Positions 26,516 to 35,151 of a stretch of 64,000 nt of DNA are shown here, piece by piece. Source of the DNA: Streptantibioticus cattleyicolor NRRL 8057 = DSM 46488 (GTDB taxonomy: Bacteria; Actinomycetota; Actinomycetes; Streptomycetales; Streptomycetaceae); assembly GCF_000240165.1 (NCBI RefSeq), contig NC_017586.1, positions 6,151,228-6,215,227 on the forward strand. The letters run 5' to 3'. The notes beneath the pieces were generated by a model. That model saw nothing but the letters and a program-made list of their open reading frames with translations. It was not told the DNA's origin and did no database searches. The number at the start of each line of letters is the position of its first letter. The stretch's first letter is position 1. Position numbers and translations under genes: made by a program.

Positions 26516-28054
26516 TCATGCGGAAGGCGGCTTCCTCGGGTCCGCGGCGGACGGATGCGACGGTACGGCGGAGGTCGACACCGTGTCGCGTGCGGGGGTG
26601 TGGCGGAGGCGGAGGCAGAGGGCGGCCACGGTGCGGGCGAGGAGGGCGAGGGTGAGGGTGGTGAGGTTGAAGGCGTGGGTGTAGTCGGTGGTTGTGGTGT
26701 CGGGGGAGGGGGTGTCGGGGTTGGTGCCGAGTGCGGTGCGGTAGAGGGTGCCGATGGCGGCGACGCCGAGGGCCATGCCGGCTTGGGTGAGGGTGTTGAG
26801 GACGCCGGATCCGGCTCCGGCGTCGTCGGTGTGGACGCGTGCCAGGACGGTCTCGACGAGCGGGGCGACGACGAGGGCCTGGCCCAGTCCGGACAGGGCC
26901 ATCACGGCGGCCAGCAGCCATTGTTGGGTGGCGGGAGGGTGGCCGGTGGCGAGGGGCACCAGGGCGAGGCCCGCCGCCACGACCGTCGCGCCGACCACCG
27001 AGGTGGTGATGCCGAAGCGGGCCGCCAGGCGGCGAGAGGCGGCGGAGGCGGCGATGAACCCCGCTCCGAGGGGGACGAAGACCAGGCCGGCGGCCAGGGG
27101 CGGCAGCCCGATTCCGGACTGGAGGTGGTAGGTGAGCACGAGGAACAGGCCGGCGTTGCCGGAGAAGAAGACGACGACGGTGAGCATCGACAGTGGGAAG
27201 CCGGGGGCGCGCAGCAACCGGCGTGGCAGCAGCGGCTCGGCGCCGGTGTCCTCCAGGTGTTTCTCCCAGCGCAGCAGGGCGACGGTCAGCAGGGCTCCCG
27301 CGGCGACCGGGGGGCCAGATCCACCAGGGCCAGCCGGCGTCCGGGCCGATCACCAGGGGCAGGAGGACGGCGGGCAGGATCAGCGCGGTGGCGAGCACGG
27401 CGGCCAGGTCGAGGCGCGGCCGGTGGGAGCTGCGGCTCTCACCGACCGCGGGCACCGCGGCGGCGAGGATCGCCACTCCGGCGGGCACGTTGATCAGGAA
27501 GATCATGCGCCAGCCGAGTCCGGCGACGTCCAGGTCGAGCAGGAGTCCGCCGCCGACGAGTCCGGCGATCACACCCAGGCCGATGGAGGCGCCGTAGGCG
27601 GCGACGGCGCGGCCCCGGTCGCGGGCATCGGGGACTGGGCACGGACGATGGAGAGTACCTGGGGTGTCATCACGGCGGCGGATAGCCCTTGCAGAACCCG
27701 CGCCGCGATCAGTACGGGGGTGTCGGGGGCCAGGGCGCACAGCAGTGACGCGGCCGTGAACGCGGCGACGCCGATCTGGAACGTCCGCTTGCGGCCGATG
27801 CGGTCCCCCAGACGGCCGCCGGTGACCATGCCTGCCGCGTAGGCGATGACGTAGCCGTCGATGACGAGCTGGAGCGCGCCGAACGAGGCATGGAGGCCGG
27901 ATTGGATGGCGGGCGCGGCCACGTTGACGATGAACATGTCGATCTGGCTGATGGACATCGCCGCCAGGACCACCGTCAGCCCGGCCCAGTCCCGTCGGGT
28001 GGCGCGCCGGGCAGGGGCGGCACCGGTGACCTGACAGCTCGTCGGTGCGGTCAT
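26516..28054 (-). pseudogene. MFS drug transporter with two compensating frameshifts
   Basis: A 14-helix EmrB/QacA-type exporter split over two frames. The N-terminal third (28054 to about 27640) has the helix-1 region SISQIDMFIVNVAAPAIQ and motif A GGRLGDRIGRKR. After VLSIVRAQ the frame slips: one base is missing before CCCCGATGCC. The middle third (AVAAYGASIGLGVIAGLVGG to GPDAGWPWWIW) reads in the second frame. At the six-G run 27309-27314 it slips back, and the last third (LTVVVFFSGNAGLFL, GSGVLNTLTQAG) ends at 26516. The total length, 1539 bases, is a multiple of three. Either two sequencing errors or a real pseudogene. It is divergent from a MarR gene, its likely regulator. Confidence 0.78.
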
Positions 28055-28119
28055 CTTCCTATCCTCGTCTTCGGGCGCCGGGCTTGTGCCCGGTGCCGTG
28101 GCGGTACGGGCCAGACTGT

Positions 28120-28137
28120 ATTTAGGTCTAAATTTAG
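28120..28137. promoter_or_regulatory. Overlapping AT-rich palindromes, probable MarR operator
   Basis: ATTTAG-GT-CTAAAT (28120-28133) overlaps CTAAATTTAG (28128-28137) in the gap between the divergent MFS and MarR genes. The AT-rich run stands out from the surrounding sequence and has the short-arm symmetry of MarR-family sites. Confidence 0.65.
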
Positions 28138-28158
28138 TACTTAACGTTAGGGGTGTCC

Positions 28159-28743
28159 ATGGCACGCGAGCAAACCGAAGGTGTCCACGCCGACCGGGAA
28201 CAAGCCACCACCGGCGCGCCGGACGCCGTCGAGGAGATCGCGGCGGCCTGGCGGCGGGAGAGGCCCGGCACACCGGTGGAGTCGATCGGCGTGGTGACTC
28301 GGCTGTGGCAGCTGGCCAAGCTCTTCGGCGACGACCGCAGACGCCTGCTGGCCGAAGCCGGCGTGGACCCGGCGACCTTGGACCTGCTCAGCGTCCTGCG
28401 CCGCAGCGGGCCGCCGTACACGCTCAGTACCCGTGACCTGGCCCGCCAGTCACTGGTGACCGCCGGGGCGATCTCCCAGCGGGTCGCCCGCGCCGAACGC
28501 GACGGCCTGGTCACCCGCGGAGCGGCCACCGGCAAGGGGCGCACGGTACTGGTCGCCCTCACCGCGGCCGGTCACGACCTGGTCGAGTCGACCGTCGACC
28601 AGGTGCTCGGCAGGGAAACGGAACTGCTCTCCGGCCTCCCACCACACCAGCGCGGGCAACTGTCGGCCCTGCTCGCCACCTTGCTGCACGACGTGCAGGA
28701 GCGGCTCGGACGCCACGACGTCTCCCACGTCGGCCTCCCGTGA
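28159..28743 (+). CDS. MarR-family transcriptional regulator
   Basis: A 194-residue winged-helix regulator, long for MarR because of an N-terminal extension of about 40 residues. The DNA-binding core is at about residues 65-130: LDLLSVLRRSGPPYTLSTRDLARQSLVTAGAISQRVARAERDGLV, then the wing TRGAATGKGRTVLVALTAAG. The ATG at 28159 is preferred over a GTG six bases earlier because AGGGG is five bases upstream of it. It is divergent from the MFS exporter and shares the palindromic region with it, the usual MarR/efflux arrangement. Confidence 0.9.
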   Translation: MAREQTEGVHADREQATTGAPDAVEEIAAAWRRERPGTPVESIGVVTRLWQLAKLFGDDRRRLLAEAGVDPATLDLLSVLRRSGPPYTLSTRDLARQSLVTAGAISQRVARAERDGLVTRGAATGKGRTVLVALTAAGHDLVESTVDQVLGRETELLSGLPPHQRGQLSALLATLLHDVQERLGRHDVSHVGLP

Positions 28744-28786
28744 AGGGCACGCCCGACGCCCATGGGACGCCCGCCGCCCGCGCCGC

Positions 28787-28885
28787 TCAGTAGCCGTGGG
28801 CGCTTGGCGCGTTCCGCCCGCCGTCCACCGGGGTGTTCGCCCCGTTGACCGCGCGCGACAGGTCGGAGATGTCGAGTGGCAGCGG
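28787..28885 (-). pseudogene. C-terminal fragment of an SDR oxidoreductase
   Basis: The minus strand reads ISDLSRAVNGANTPVDGG followed by a short tail and a stop at 28787. This is the characteristic C-terminal motif of classical SDR enzymes (the V-N-G-x-x-x-x-V-D-G-G element). The rest of the gene, with the Rossmann motif and YxxxK, is absent upstream. It is a remnant. Confidence 0.6.
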
Positions 28886-29245
28886 CGTCTGCTGGTGGGA
28901 GCGGAGAACCGATCGCTCGGCCACGGCGGCATCGGAGCGGTGGCTCGTGGCGTCGGCGCCTGCGGGGTCAGGGGTGCTGCCCGGGGTGCGCGAACTGGGC
29001 GCCGGTAAAGCCCTGTTCGAGCAAGCCCGCGGGGTCGGCGGTGGCCACGAGCGCGTCGTGGATCCGGTGGTCGGGCCTCGACGTCCACGGCGATCCCCGT
29101 CTCGCCGCTGCGCTGGACCACCAGATCCACCCACGAGCTCGCTGCGGACTGGAACGTGGTGTGGCGCCGTTCCCGGTGGATGAGCGGCACCGGAAAGCTG
29201 GATTCGCCCTGGTCAGGTGACCGCGAGTCGGCGCGATGCCGGTCG
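28886..29245. other. Gene-poor stretch with probable coding debris
   Basis: These 360 bases hold no intact gene. The minus strand has coding-like segments in shifting frames, for example WVDLVVQRSGETGIAVDVEA and HDALVATADPAGLLEQGF, suggesting a second decayed protein that I cannot identify. It separates the MarR region from the carboxylesterase and marks the left edge of the biosynthetic island. Confidence 0.4.
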
Positions 29246-30649
29246 TCACCGACGGAAAGCGCGGATGGTGTGTCCATCGCGCAGGTCGGGGTTGATCCAT
29301 TTCGCGGTGGGTTCCCGCGCCGTGTACGTTGCCCACCCCGGGTGGCCGTGCCGGGCCAGGTTGATCAGACCGAGTTGGTCCTCGACGGCGGCGCGACGAT
29401 CCGCGTCGGTGCCGAGCGGGCCGTCCAGGTCGTGGAAGAGCGCGGCCTTGTCGACCGCGTGCACGGCGCGGTGAGCCAGCCGCGGGTCGCGGGCGAGGAC
29501 CGACAGCGTGGGGTGGTAGTCGAAAACCTGCGCCCAGCATGTCCCGCCGCCACCGGCGACCGCGCTCATCAGCCGTTCGGCGGGCTCGACGTAGAGTTTC
29601 CGGGTCAATGCCTCCAGCTTCTGCTCATGCGTGCTGCCGTCGTCGCCGAGGACCTCGGCGTACTTCTCCGCGACGTCCTTGGGCGAGCTGACCGCCTCGT
29701 ACATCCCGGCTTCGTCCGAGGTGACCGAGACGAGGACCGGGACGCCCGTGGTCAGGCCCTTGCCCATCGCGAGCAGCGGGGAGTCGGGGATGACGTCGCC
29801 ATCAACGCACGGTTGGTACGGAACCGGGCCGGATCGCAGCATCTTGCCGTGGATGTAGCGCAGTGCGACATTGTCCAACCGCGCCAGGTCCGGCGCGCTG
29901 TCCGCCAGCGAGCCGGCGGCGGTGAGGAAGCGGTTGGCGAACTCGGACGCATCGGACAGCGTGATGACGTTGTCAGCGTTGCCGCTGTAGATCGCCGCCT
30001 TGTGGAACAGCCCTTGCGCGGCAGGCACGCCGAGCAGCGTGGCGACATCGGACGCCCCGGTGGACAGGCCGAAGAGGGTGACGTTGCCGGGGTCGCCGCC
30101 GAACGCGGCGATGTTGTCCCGCACCCACTCCAACGCGAGCAGGTGATCGCGGACCGGCAGGTTCGAACTGTGCGCGTAGTCCGACGGGGCGAGTTCGCCG
30201 AGATACAGCCAACCCCACGGCCCGAGCCGGTAGTGCGGTGTCACCACCACCACGTCGTGATAGGCGGCGAGCACCCAGGGGTCCACCGAGGGAGAGTTGC
30301 CGCCGAGCATGTGCCGCCCGGGGTGCAGCCACACCAGAACCGGTTGCGGGTCCGGCCGGCCGGGCCGACGCGACCAGACGTTCAGGTTGAGGCAGTCCTC
30401 GCTTTCGACGGCATCCGGGTAAATGGGTGCCCACTTCTTCCGCGGCCCGACCGGGACCTGCCAGCAGACCGGCCCCCAGGTGCGGGCGTCCACGCGCCGG
30501 GCGGAACGGAGTGGGACCGGTGGGGAGAACCGCTCTGGGATGCTTCCATAAGGGATTCCCCGCCAATTGGGCACGCCGCGATCCATAAATCCGCATGCCA
30601 TGCCGGATGTGGTCTCGACTACGAGTTCGCCGACCGTGCTTTTGGTCAT
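29246..30649 (-). CDS. Type B carboxylesterase-family protein with unusual oxyanion loop
   Basis: A 467-residue alpha/beta-hydrolase of the carboxylesterase/cholinesterase family. It has the SEDCLNLNVW signature (residues 83-92) and the nucleophile elbow GLSTG with Ser196. The family's oxyanion-hole sequence HGGGF is replaced by HPGRH at 109-113, which should change or weaken ester hydrolysis. The elbow is also atypical (usually GESAG). It is divergent from the nine-gene biosynthetic operon across 239 bases of relatively AT-rich sequence. It may act as an esterase or acyltransferase for that pathway's product. ATG at 30649 gives a typical start with no signal peptide, so it is cytoplasmic. 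Confidence 0.85.
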   Translation of the reverse strand: MTKSTVGELVVETTSGMACGFMDRGVPNWRGIPYGSIPERFSPPVPLRSARRVDARTWGPVCWQVPVGPRKKWAPIYPDAVESEDCLNLNVWSRRPGRPDPQPVLVWLHPGRHMLGGNSPSVDPWVLAAYHDVVVVTPHYRLGPWGWLYLGELAPSDYAHSSNLPVRDHLLALEWVRDNIAAFGGDPGNVTLFGLSTGASDVATLLGVPAAQGLFHKAAIYSGNADNVITLSDASEFANRFLTAAGSLADSAPDLARLDNVALRYIHGKMLRSGPVPYQPCVDGDVIPDSPLLAMGKGLTTGVPVLVSVTSDEAGMYEAVSSPKDVAEKYAEVLGDDGSTHEQKLEALTRKLYVEPAERLMSAVAGGGGTCWAQVFDYHPTLSVLARDPRLAHRAVHAVDKAALFHDLDGPLGTDADRRAAVEDQLGLINLARHGHPGWATYTAREPTAKWINPDLRDGHTIRAFRR

Positions 30650-30784
30650 CCGTAAATCCTAGTCCTACCTGGGTTCCAGCTGATCCTGGCATGCCGGCGA
30701 GGCATACCGCCACCCCTGAGCCCGCCCATCTGGTCGATTGCCCGAAATGACGCCACCGATCGTCTGTCCTGACCAGCCGGACGT

Positions 30785-30843
30785 CCGTTCCTACAGGACC
30801 GGATGCCCGTTTCTACAGGCCGCGTTGCCGTTTCGAACAACGG
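30785..30843. repeat. Three iteron-like repeats upstream of the nine-gene operon
   Basis: CCGTTCCTACAGG (30785-30797), CCGTTTCTACAGG (30807-30819) and the more divergent CCGTTTCGAACAA (30828-30840) recur at 22 and 21 bases, two helical turns. The third also forms the palindrome CCGTT-N6-AACGG. The array lies 46-104 bases before the first gene's ATG, where an activator or repressor would bind in tandem on one face of the DNA. Confidence 0.6.
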
Positions 30844-30888
30844 TTATTGGTCATTGCATTCGGATACCGGAGCCCGTAGCATGACCGC

Positions 30889-32403
30889 ATGCCCACTGGG
30901 ACTTCCACAGTCGTCATTGTCGGTGGCGGACCGACCGGCATTATGGCTGCATGCGAGCTTCGCAAAAGGGGTGTGCGGACTCGCGTCTTCGATCGTCGGT
31001 CCGCACCGGCGACCCATTCCAAAGCGCAATTACTATGGCCACGAACGCTTCAGATTTTCGCAGATCTCGGGATGGCGCAGCACGCTCGTGATCGAGGAAT
31101 TCCGATGCGCGGATTCCAGTATTTTTCGTCGAAGAAACGCATCGGGCGACTCCGGTTCGAAGCGGCTACCGCACCGCTGTGCCTTCCGCAGAACATCACC
31201 GAAGAACTGCTCACCAACGCGCTGCGCGACGTGGACGGCGGCGTCGAGTGGGAGCACACGGTCACCGATGTCGACGCGGGCCCCGACGGTGTCCGGCTGA
31301 GCGTTCGCCGACCGGACGGCAGCGGCATGACTGTCGACGCCGACTGGGTCATCGGCGCCGATGGCGCCCACAGTACTGTGCGCAGCGCGCTCGGCATCGA
31401 CTTCGTCGGTGACACCTACCCCAGCTTGTTCATGCTGGGTGATTTCCGGGCAGCAGGTGATCTCTGCCGTGATGAGGTGCGGTACTTTCAGAGTCCGGGT
31501 GGCATCCTCGTCATCGCTCCGCTCCCCGGGAACTACCACCGGGTGTTTGTCAACGTCCCGCGCGACACCGACGCCGCATCGCTCGCGATGATTCAGCAAC
31601 TCGCCGATCTCCGCGGTCCCGGCGGAATACAGCTGTCGGATCCACAGTGGCTCACCCTGTTTCAGGCTCATCGACGCATCAGCGCCAGCATGCGCGCCGG
31701 GCGCTGTTTCCTGATCGGCGATGCCGCCCATGTCCACTCCGTTGCCGGTGGCCAAGGACTGAACACCGGTCTCCAGGATGCCCACAACCTCGCGTGGAAG
31801 CTCGCCATGGTCGTGCACGGAACAGCAGGCGAAGCCCTACTGTCGACCTACCACAGCGAACGGCACCGCATCGCCAAGCAGGTCGTTCGCAACACCGATG
31901 TCCAGACCCGGGCATGGCTCGTCACCGCGCCGTGGAAGGCACAGGTCCGCGACATGGCGTTCGGTATCGCGGAGCGCTCTGAAACCGTACAACGGCATAT
32001 CGCCGCCACGATGGCGGGCAATCGTCTCTCCTACTCGCCGGGCAAGTTCCCGAGCTTGTCCGGGAAGCACCGGCATCCCGGGCGGGTGGGGACCGTGTTC
32101 CCCACCGACATCCAGGCCGTGGCCGGTACTGCGCCGCATCGCTTTCTGCTGCTCACGCTGGGCAATGCCGATCACCCCGCCGAATCGAAGGCCCGCCGGA
32201 TTGCCGAGAACCGGTGCGACGTGGTTCAGCACCACCACCTCACTGTGCCAGCACCCCGCCTGCTGTGTTCGTCGTGGTGCTACTACCTGATTCGCCCGGA
32301 CGGTTTCGTTGCCGCGCATGGTTCGGCAGCCGGGCTGCCCGACATCGACAAGACGCTCCGAGAAATCACTCGTGAATCCGCTGTGGCAGGACGAGAAGTC
32401 TGA
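30889..32403 (+). CDS. FAD-dependent aromatic-type monooxygenase with TTA codon
   Basis: A 504-residue class A flavoprotein monooxygenase of the PheA/TfdB type. FAD binding is shown by VIVGGGPTGIMAACEL (residues 8-24), the DG motif in GADGAHSTVR and the GD motif in CFLIGDAAHVHSVAGGQGLN. These enzymes hydroxylate aromatic rings or insert oxygen in polyketides using NAD(P)H. Codon 48 is TTA (31030-31032), the rare Streptomyces leucine codon read by the bldA tRNA, so translation of the operon's first gene may depend on development. Base composition is visibly less GC-rich than in the flanking chromosome. The next gene follows after 44 bases. Confidence 0.9.
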   Translation: MPTGTSTVVIVGGGPTGIMAACELRKRGVRTRVFDRRSAPATHSKAQLLWPRTLQIFADLGMAQHARDRGIPMRGFQYFSSKKRIGRLRFEAATAPLCLPQNITEELLTNALRDVDGGVEWEHTVTDVDAGPDGVRLSVRRPDGSGMTVDADWVIGADGAHSTVRSALGIDFVGDTYPSLFMLGDFRAAGDLCRDEVRYFQSPGGILVIAPLPGNYHRVFVNVPRDTDAASLAMIQQLADLRGPGGIQLSDPQWLTLFQAHRRISASMRAGRCFLIGDAAHVHSVAGGQGLNTGLQDAHNLAWKLAMVVHGTAGEALLSTYHSERHRIAKQVVRNTDVQTRAWLVTAPWKAQVRDMAFGIAERSETVQRHIAATMAGNRLSYSPGKFPSLSGKHRHPGRVGTVFPTDIQAVAGTAPHRFLLLTLGNADHPAESKARRIAENRCDVVQHHHLTVPAPRLLCSSWCYYLIRPDGFVAAHGSAAGLPDIDKTLREITRESAVAGREV

Positions 32404-32447
32404 ACGACGCGGCAGACCGCCTGAGCAGGTAAGAGGAGACCGTGACC

Positions 32448-33239
32448 GTGACTTCCACGACAGACAGCGTCCCCGCACAGACCGAGGCTCACACGATCGT
32501 TCTGGTCGGTGAGCGATTCCAGACATCCGCCGCGCTGCCGGGAGTCCGCACGGTGTCCGAGTTCGCCGCCACGGTCGCCGCCGGCGAATACCGAGGCACC
32601 ACCCACCCCGTCGAGATCGTCAGGGGTCAGGACGTCAGCGACGACGCACTCGACGACCTGCGGGCCACCCTTGCCCGCCTGGGAATGACCGACCACGTGC
32701 GCATTTCCGACGACGTGGAGTCTCGCGCGGCGGACCGCGACGTCGTACACAAGCACAATCCGGAGAACGTCCTCCTCGCCGACCTGCGGCAACTCGGACC
32801 GCAGACCTTCACGGCGCGGCTTCGAGTGGACGGCCGCAACGAGCTGCTGCAGGACCATCAGACCGGCTTGCACGTGCAAGGGATGGTCGGTGTCGAGGCC
32901 GCGCGACAGATGTTCCTCGCGCTGTTCGAGGTCGGCTATCGGCACCATTGGCCATCGAACAAGTACTTCGTGGTATGGAACTCCATGGAAATCGACTTCG
33001 AGAACTTCCTGTTTCCGTTGCCGGCCTCGATCACCGCTACGGTGCTGAACGCCGATCTCCATGACCCGAGCAAACTCGACTTTCACGTCCGAATAGAGAT
33101 GCAGCAGTCCGGCAGAAGGGTCTCCTGTGCGACAATCAATTTCACGGCATTCGAGTGGGACCGCATCGGCGCGGTCGAGCAGCGCAGGGCTGCGGCGGCC
33201 GTGACCAACCTCAACGGCACCGGACGGTCGGCGACATGA
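32448..33239 (+). CDS. AfsA-related hotdog-domain protein
   Basis: A 263-residue protein that recalls the A-factor biosynthesis hotdog domain over about residues 95-240: VHKHNPENVLLADLRQLG, the helix HVQGMVGVEAARQMFLALFEVGY, and a second strand set ending in CATINFTAFEW. AfsA joins a beta-ketoacyl thioester to dihydroxyacetone phosphate; related proteins make butenolides, and some serve in biosynthesis rather than signalling. The GTG at 32448 is chosen because AGGAG lies nine bases before it; the GTG at 32442 is too close. The stop overlaps the HAD phosphatase start, and a phosphatase is what an AfsA-type phosphorylated product would need. In the order of the tautomycin-type cassette this would be position K (from memory). 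Confidence 0.75.
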   Translation: MTSTTDSVPAQTEAHTIVLVGERFQTSAALPGVRTVSEFAATVAAGEYRGTTHPVEIVRGQDVSDDALDDLRATLARLGMTDHVRISDDVESRAADRDVVHKHNPENVLLADLRQLGPQTFTARLRVDGRNELLQDHQTGLHVQGMVGVEAARQMFLALFEVGYRHHWPSNKYFVVWNSMEIDFENFLFPLPASITATVLNADLHDPSKLDFHVRIEMQQSGRRVSCATINFTAFEWDRIGAVEQRRAAAAVTNLNGTGRSAT

Positions 33240-33934
33240 CGCGCCCTGCCACTCCGGTGGCGTTCTTCGATGTCGACGAGACGATCGTGAACGCCAAGAC
33301 GATCTTCGAGTTTCTGCGCCATCACCTCGCGGTCGCCGGTGACCATGGCGAGCGATACGACGCGATCCGCGCACAGCTCCACGCGATGCAGTCACGCGTT
33401 GACCGAGCCGAGATCAACCGTGCCTACTACCGTCAGTACGCGGGTGTGGAGTGGGAACGGTTGATCGTCGAGGGCCGGCGATGGGCCCGCGAGTTTCTCG
33501 ACCGGCCCGACGCACTGATCTCCGCCGGGGTCGACGCATTGCGGCGGCACCGCAACGCCGGGCATCTCGTCGTATTCGTCTCCGGGTCGTTTCTGCCCTG
33601 CGTGGCTCCCATCGCCGACGCCCTTGGTGCCGACCGAGTGCTGTGCACCGATCCCGTCATCGACGATCACGGAGTCATGACCGGGGAGATCGCCGTACCG
33701 ATGATCGGTCCGGCGAAGGCCGCCGCCGCGACGGCGCTCATGATCGAACACGGGATCGACCCCGTCGTCTGCTACGCGTACGGCGATCACGCCAGTGACC
33801 TACCCCTGCTGCGCAGCGTCGGTAACCCCACGGTGATCGGATCCGACCTGGTTCTGCGCGCCGCCGCGCACGACGCGGGCTGGCCCGTGGTCGCCTCGGA
33901 CCCGATAACTTTCAGCGAAGCGAGACAATCATGA
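33236..33934 (+). CDS. HAD-IB family phosphatase
   Basis: A 232-residue haloacid dehalogenase-superfamily phosphatase of the SerB-like IB group. Motif I is FFDVDETI (nucleophile Asp12, acid/base Asp14), motif II is VFVSGSF with its Ser, and motif III/IV is YAYGDHASDLPLL with the Mg-binding Asp residues. It probably removes phosphate from a small metabolite. It overlaps the AfsA-like gene by 4 bases and the CoA-transferase by 4 bases. The AfsA-plus-HAD pair parallels MmfL/MmfP of furan signal biosynthesis, so a dephosphorylated butenolide or glycerol-derived intermediate is plausible. Confidence 0.88.
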   Translation: MTRPATPVAFFDVDETIVNAKTIFEFLRHHLAVAGDHGERYDAIRAQLHAMQSRVDRAEINRAYYRQYAGVEWERLIVEGRRWAREFLDRPDALISAGVDALRRHRNAGHLVVFVSGSFLPCVAPIADALGADRVLCTDPVIDDHGVMTGEIAVPMIGPAKAAAATALMIEHGIDPVVCYAYGDHASDLPLLRSVGNPTVIGSDLVLRAAAHDAGWPVVASDPITFSEARQS

Positions 33935-35151
33935 CAACAGGGCCGGACGACCCGCCCAACTCCGCGCTGCCGTTGGCGGACATCAGGGTTCTCGACATAT
34001 CAACGCTTTTCGCCGGACCGTACGCGGCGCAACTGCTCGCGGATTTCGGCGCCGACGTCGTCAAGGTGGAACACCCCTCCGGTGATCCGTTGCGTGGTTA
34101 CGGCCACTCGCACCAAGGCGTCCCGTTGGCCTGGAAAGTGGTCAATCGCAACAAGAAGGGGATCGCTCTCGATCTCAAGGACGCCGCGGACCGGGAACGA
34201 TTCCTGGGATTGGCGGCACAGGCCGACGTGGTCATCGAAAACTTCCGTCCAGGAACCCTGGAGAGCTGGGGGCTCGGCCCGGACGTGCTCCATGAACACA
34301 ACCCACGACTCGTCATCACTCGGGTGACCGGTTTCGGACAGGACGGGCCCTACGCGCGGCGGGCCGGTTTCGGCACCCTGGCCGAAGCCATGAGCGGTCT
34401 GGTCGCCATGTCCGGCGGTCCTGACGGGCCGCCCCAGTTGCCCGCCTTCCCGGCTGCCGACGCGTTCGCGGGCGTACAGGCGGCGTACGCCACCCTGATC
34501 GCGGTACACGCCCGTGATGCGATCGGCAAGGGCCAGGTCGTCGACATCTCGATCACCGAGTCGATGATCGGCGCGCTCGGCGCGCAGCTGACCGTGTACG
34601 ACACGCTGGCGATCAAGCCGGAGCGAGTAGGCAACGCCTCCAGGAGCAGCGCGCCGCGCAACGTGTACCAGTGCGCCGACGGCCGCTGGGTGGCCGTGTC
34701 GGCCCCCGCACGGGCGGTGGCGGAACGCGTGGTCCGCCTTGTCGGCCGGGGTGATCTGGCCGAACAGCCGTGGTTCGCCTCCGGGATGGGCCGGGTCGAA
34801 CACCGGGCGGTGATCGACGACGCCGTCGGCCGGTGGATCGCCGCACGCGAGCGCCCCGCGGTGATCGCGGCGTTCGAGGCCGTCGCCGCGGCCGTCGCCC
34901 CGATCTACGAGGTCGACGACGTCCTCGCCGATCCGCACTTCCAGGCCAGGGACTTGGTCGTGCGGGTGCCCGACGCCGAACTGGGCAGCGTCCTCATGCC
35001 GAACGTGCCCTTCCGTCTCTCCGAGACGCCCGGCCGGGTGCGGTGGGCCGGGCCGCGGCTCGGGGAACACCGTGACGAGGTGTTCGGGATCCTCGACGAG
35101 CCTCACGACAACGCCGCCCCCACCGACGAAAGGGAACGAACGCAGCGATGA
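33931..35151 (+). CDS. Class III CoA-transferase (CaiB/BaiF family)
   Basis: A 406-residue family III CoA-transferase. The N-terminal LADIRVLDISTLFAGPYAAQLLADFGADVVKVE is diagnostic, NRNKKGIALDLKD and VIENFRPGTLESWGLG follow, and the catalytic Asp lies in FPAADAFAGVQAA. It moves CoA between carboxylic acids, often dicarboxylates such as mesaconate or itaconate, without ATP. It is embedded in the operon with 4-base overlaps on both sides. Older annotation would call it L-carnitine dehydratase. It would activate a diacid for the CCR or CitE-like steps. Confidence 0.9.
   Translation: MTTGPDDPPNSALPLADIRVLDISTLFAGPYAAQLLADFGADVVKVEHPSGDPLRGYGHSHQGVPLAWKVVNRNKKGIALDLKDAADRERFLGLAAQADVVIENFRPGTLESWGLGPDVLHEHNPRLVITRVTGFGQDGPYARRAGFGTLAEAMSGLVAMSGGPDGPPQLPAFPAADAFAGVQAAYATLIAVHARDAIGKGQVVDISITESMIGALGAQLTVYDTLAIKPERVGNASRSSAPRNVYQCADGRWVAVSAPARAVAERVVRLVGRGDLAEQPWFASGMGRVEHRAVIDDAVGRWIAARERPAVIAAFEAVAAAVAPIYEVDDVLADPHFQARDLVVRVPDAELGSVLMPNVPFRLSETPGRVRWAGPRLGEHRDEVFGILDEPHDNAAPTDERERTQR

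Noticed and set aside
32448-33239. A gamma-butyrolactone signalling locus based on the AfsA-like protein
   Set aside because: No ArpA-type receptor gene is adjacent and the gene is buried in a long biosynthetic operon. The nearby TetR proteins do not look like ArpA and belong to the PKS cluster.
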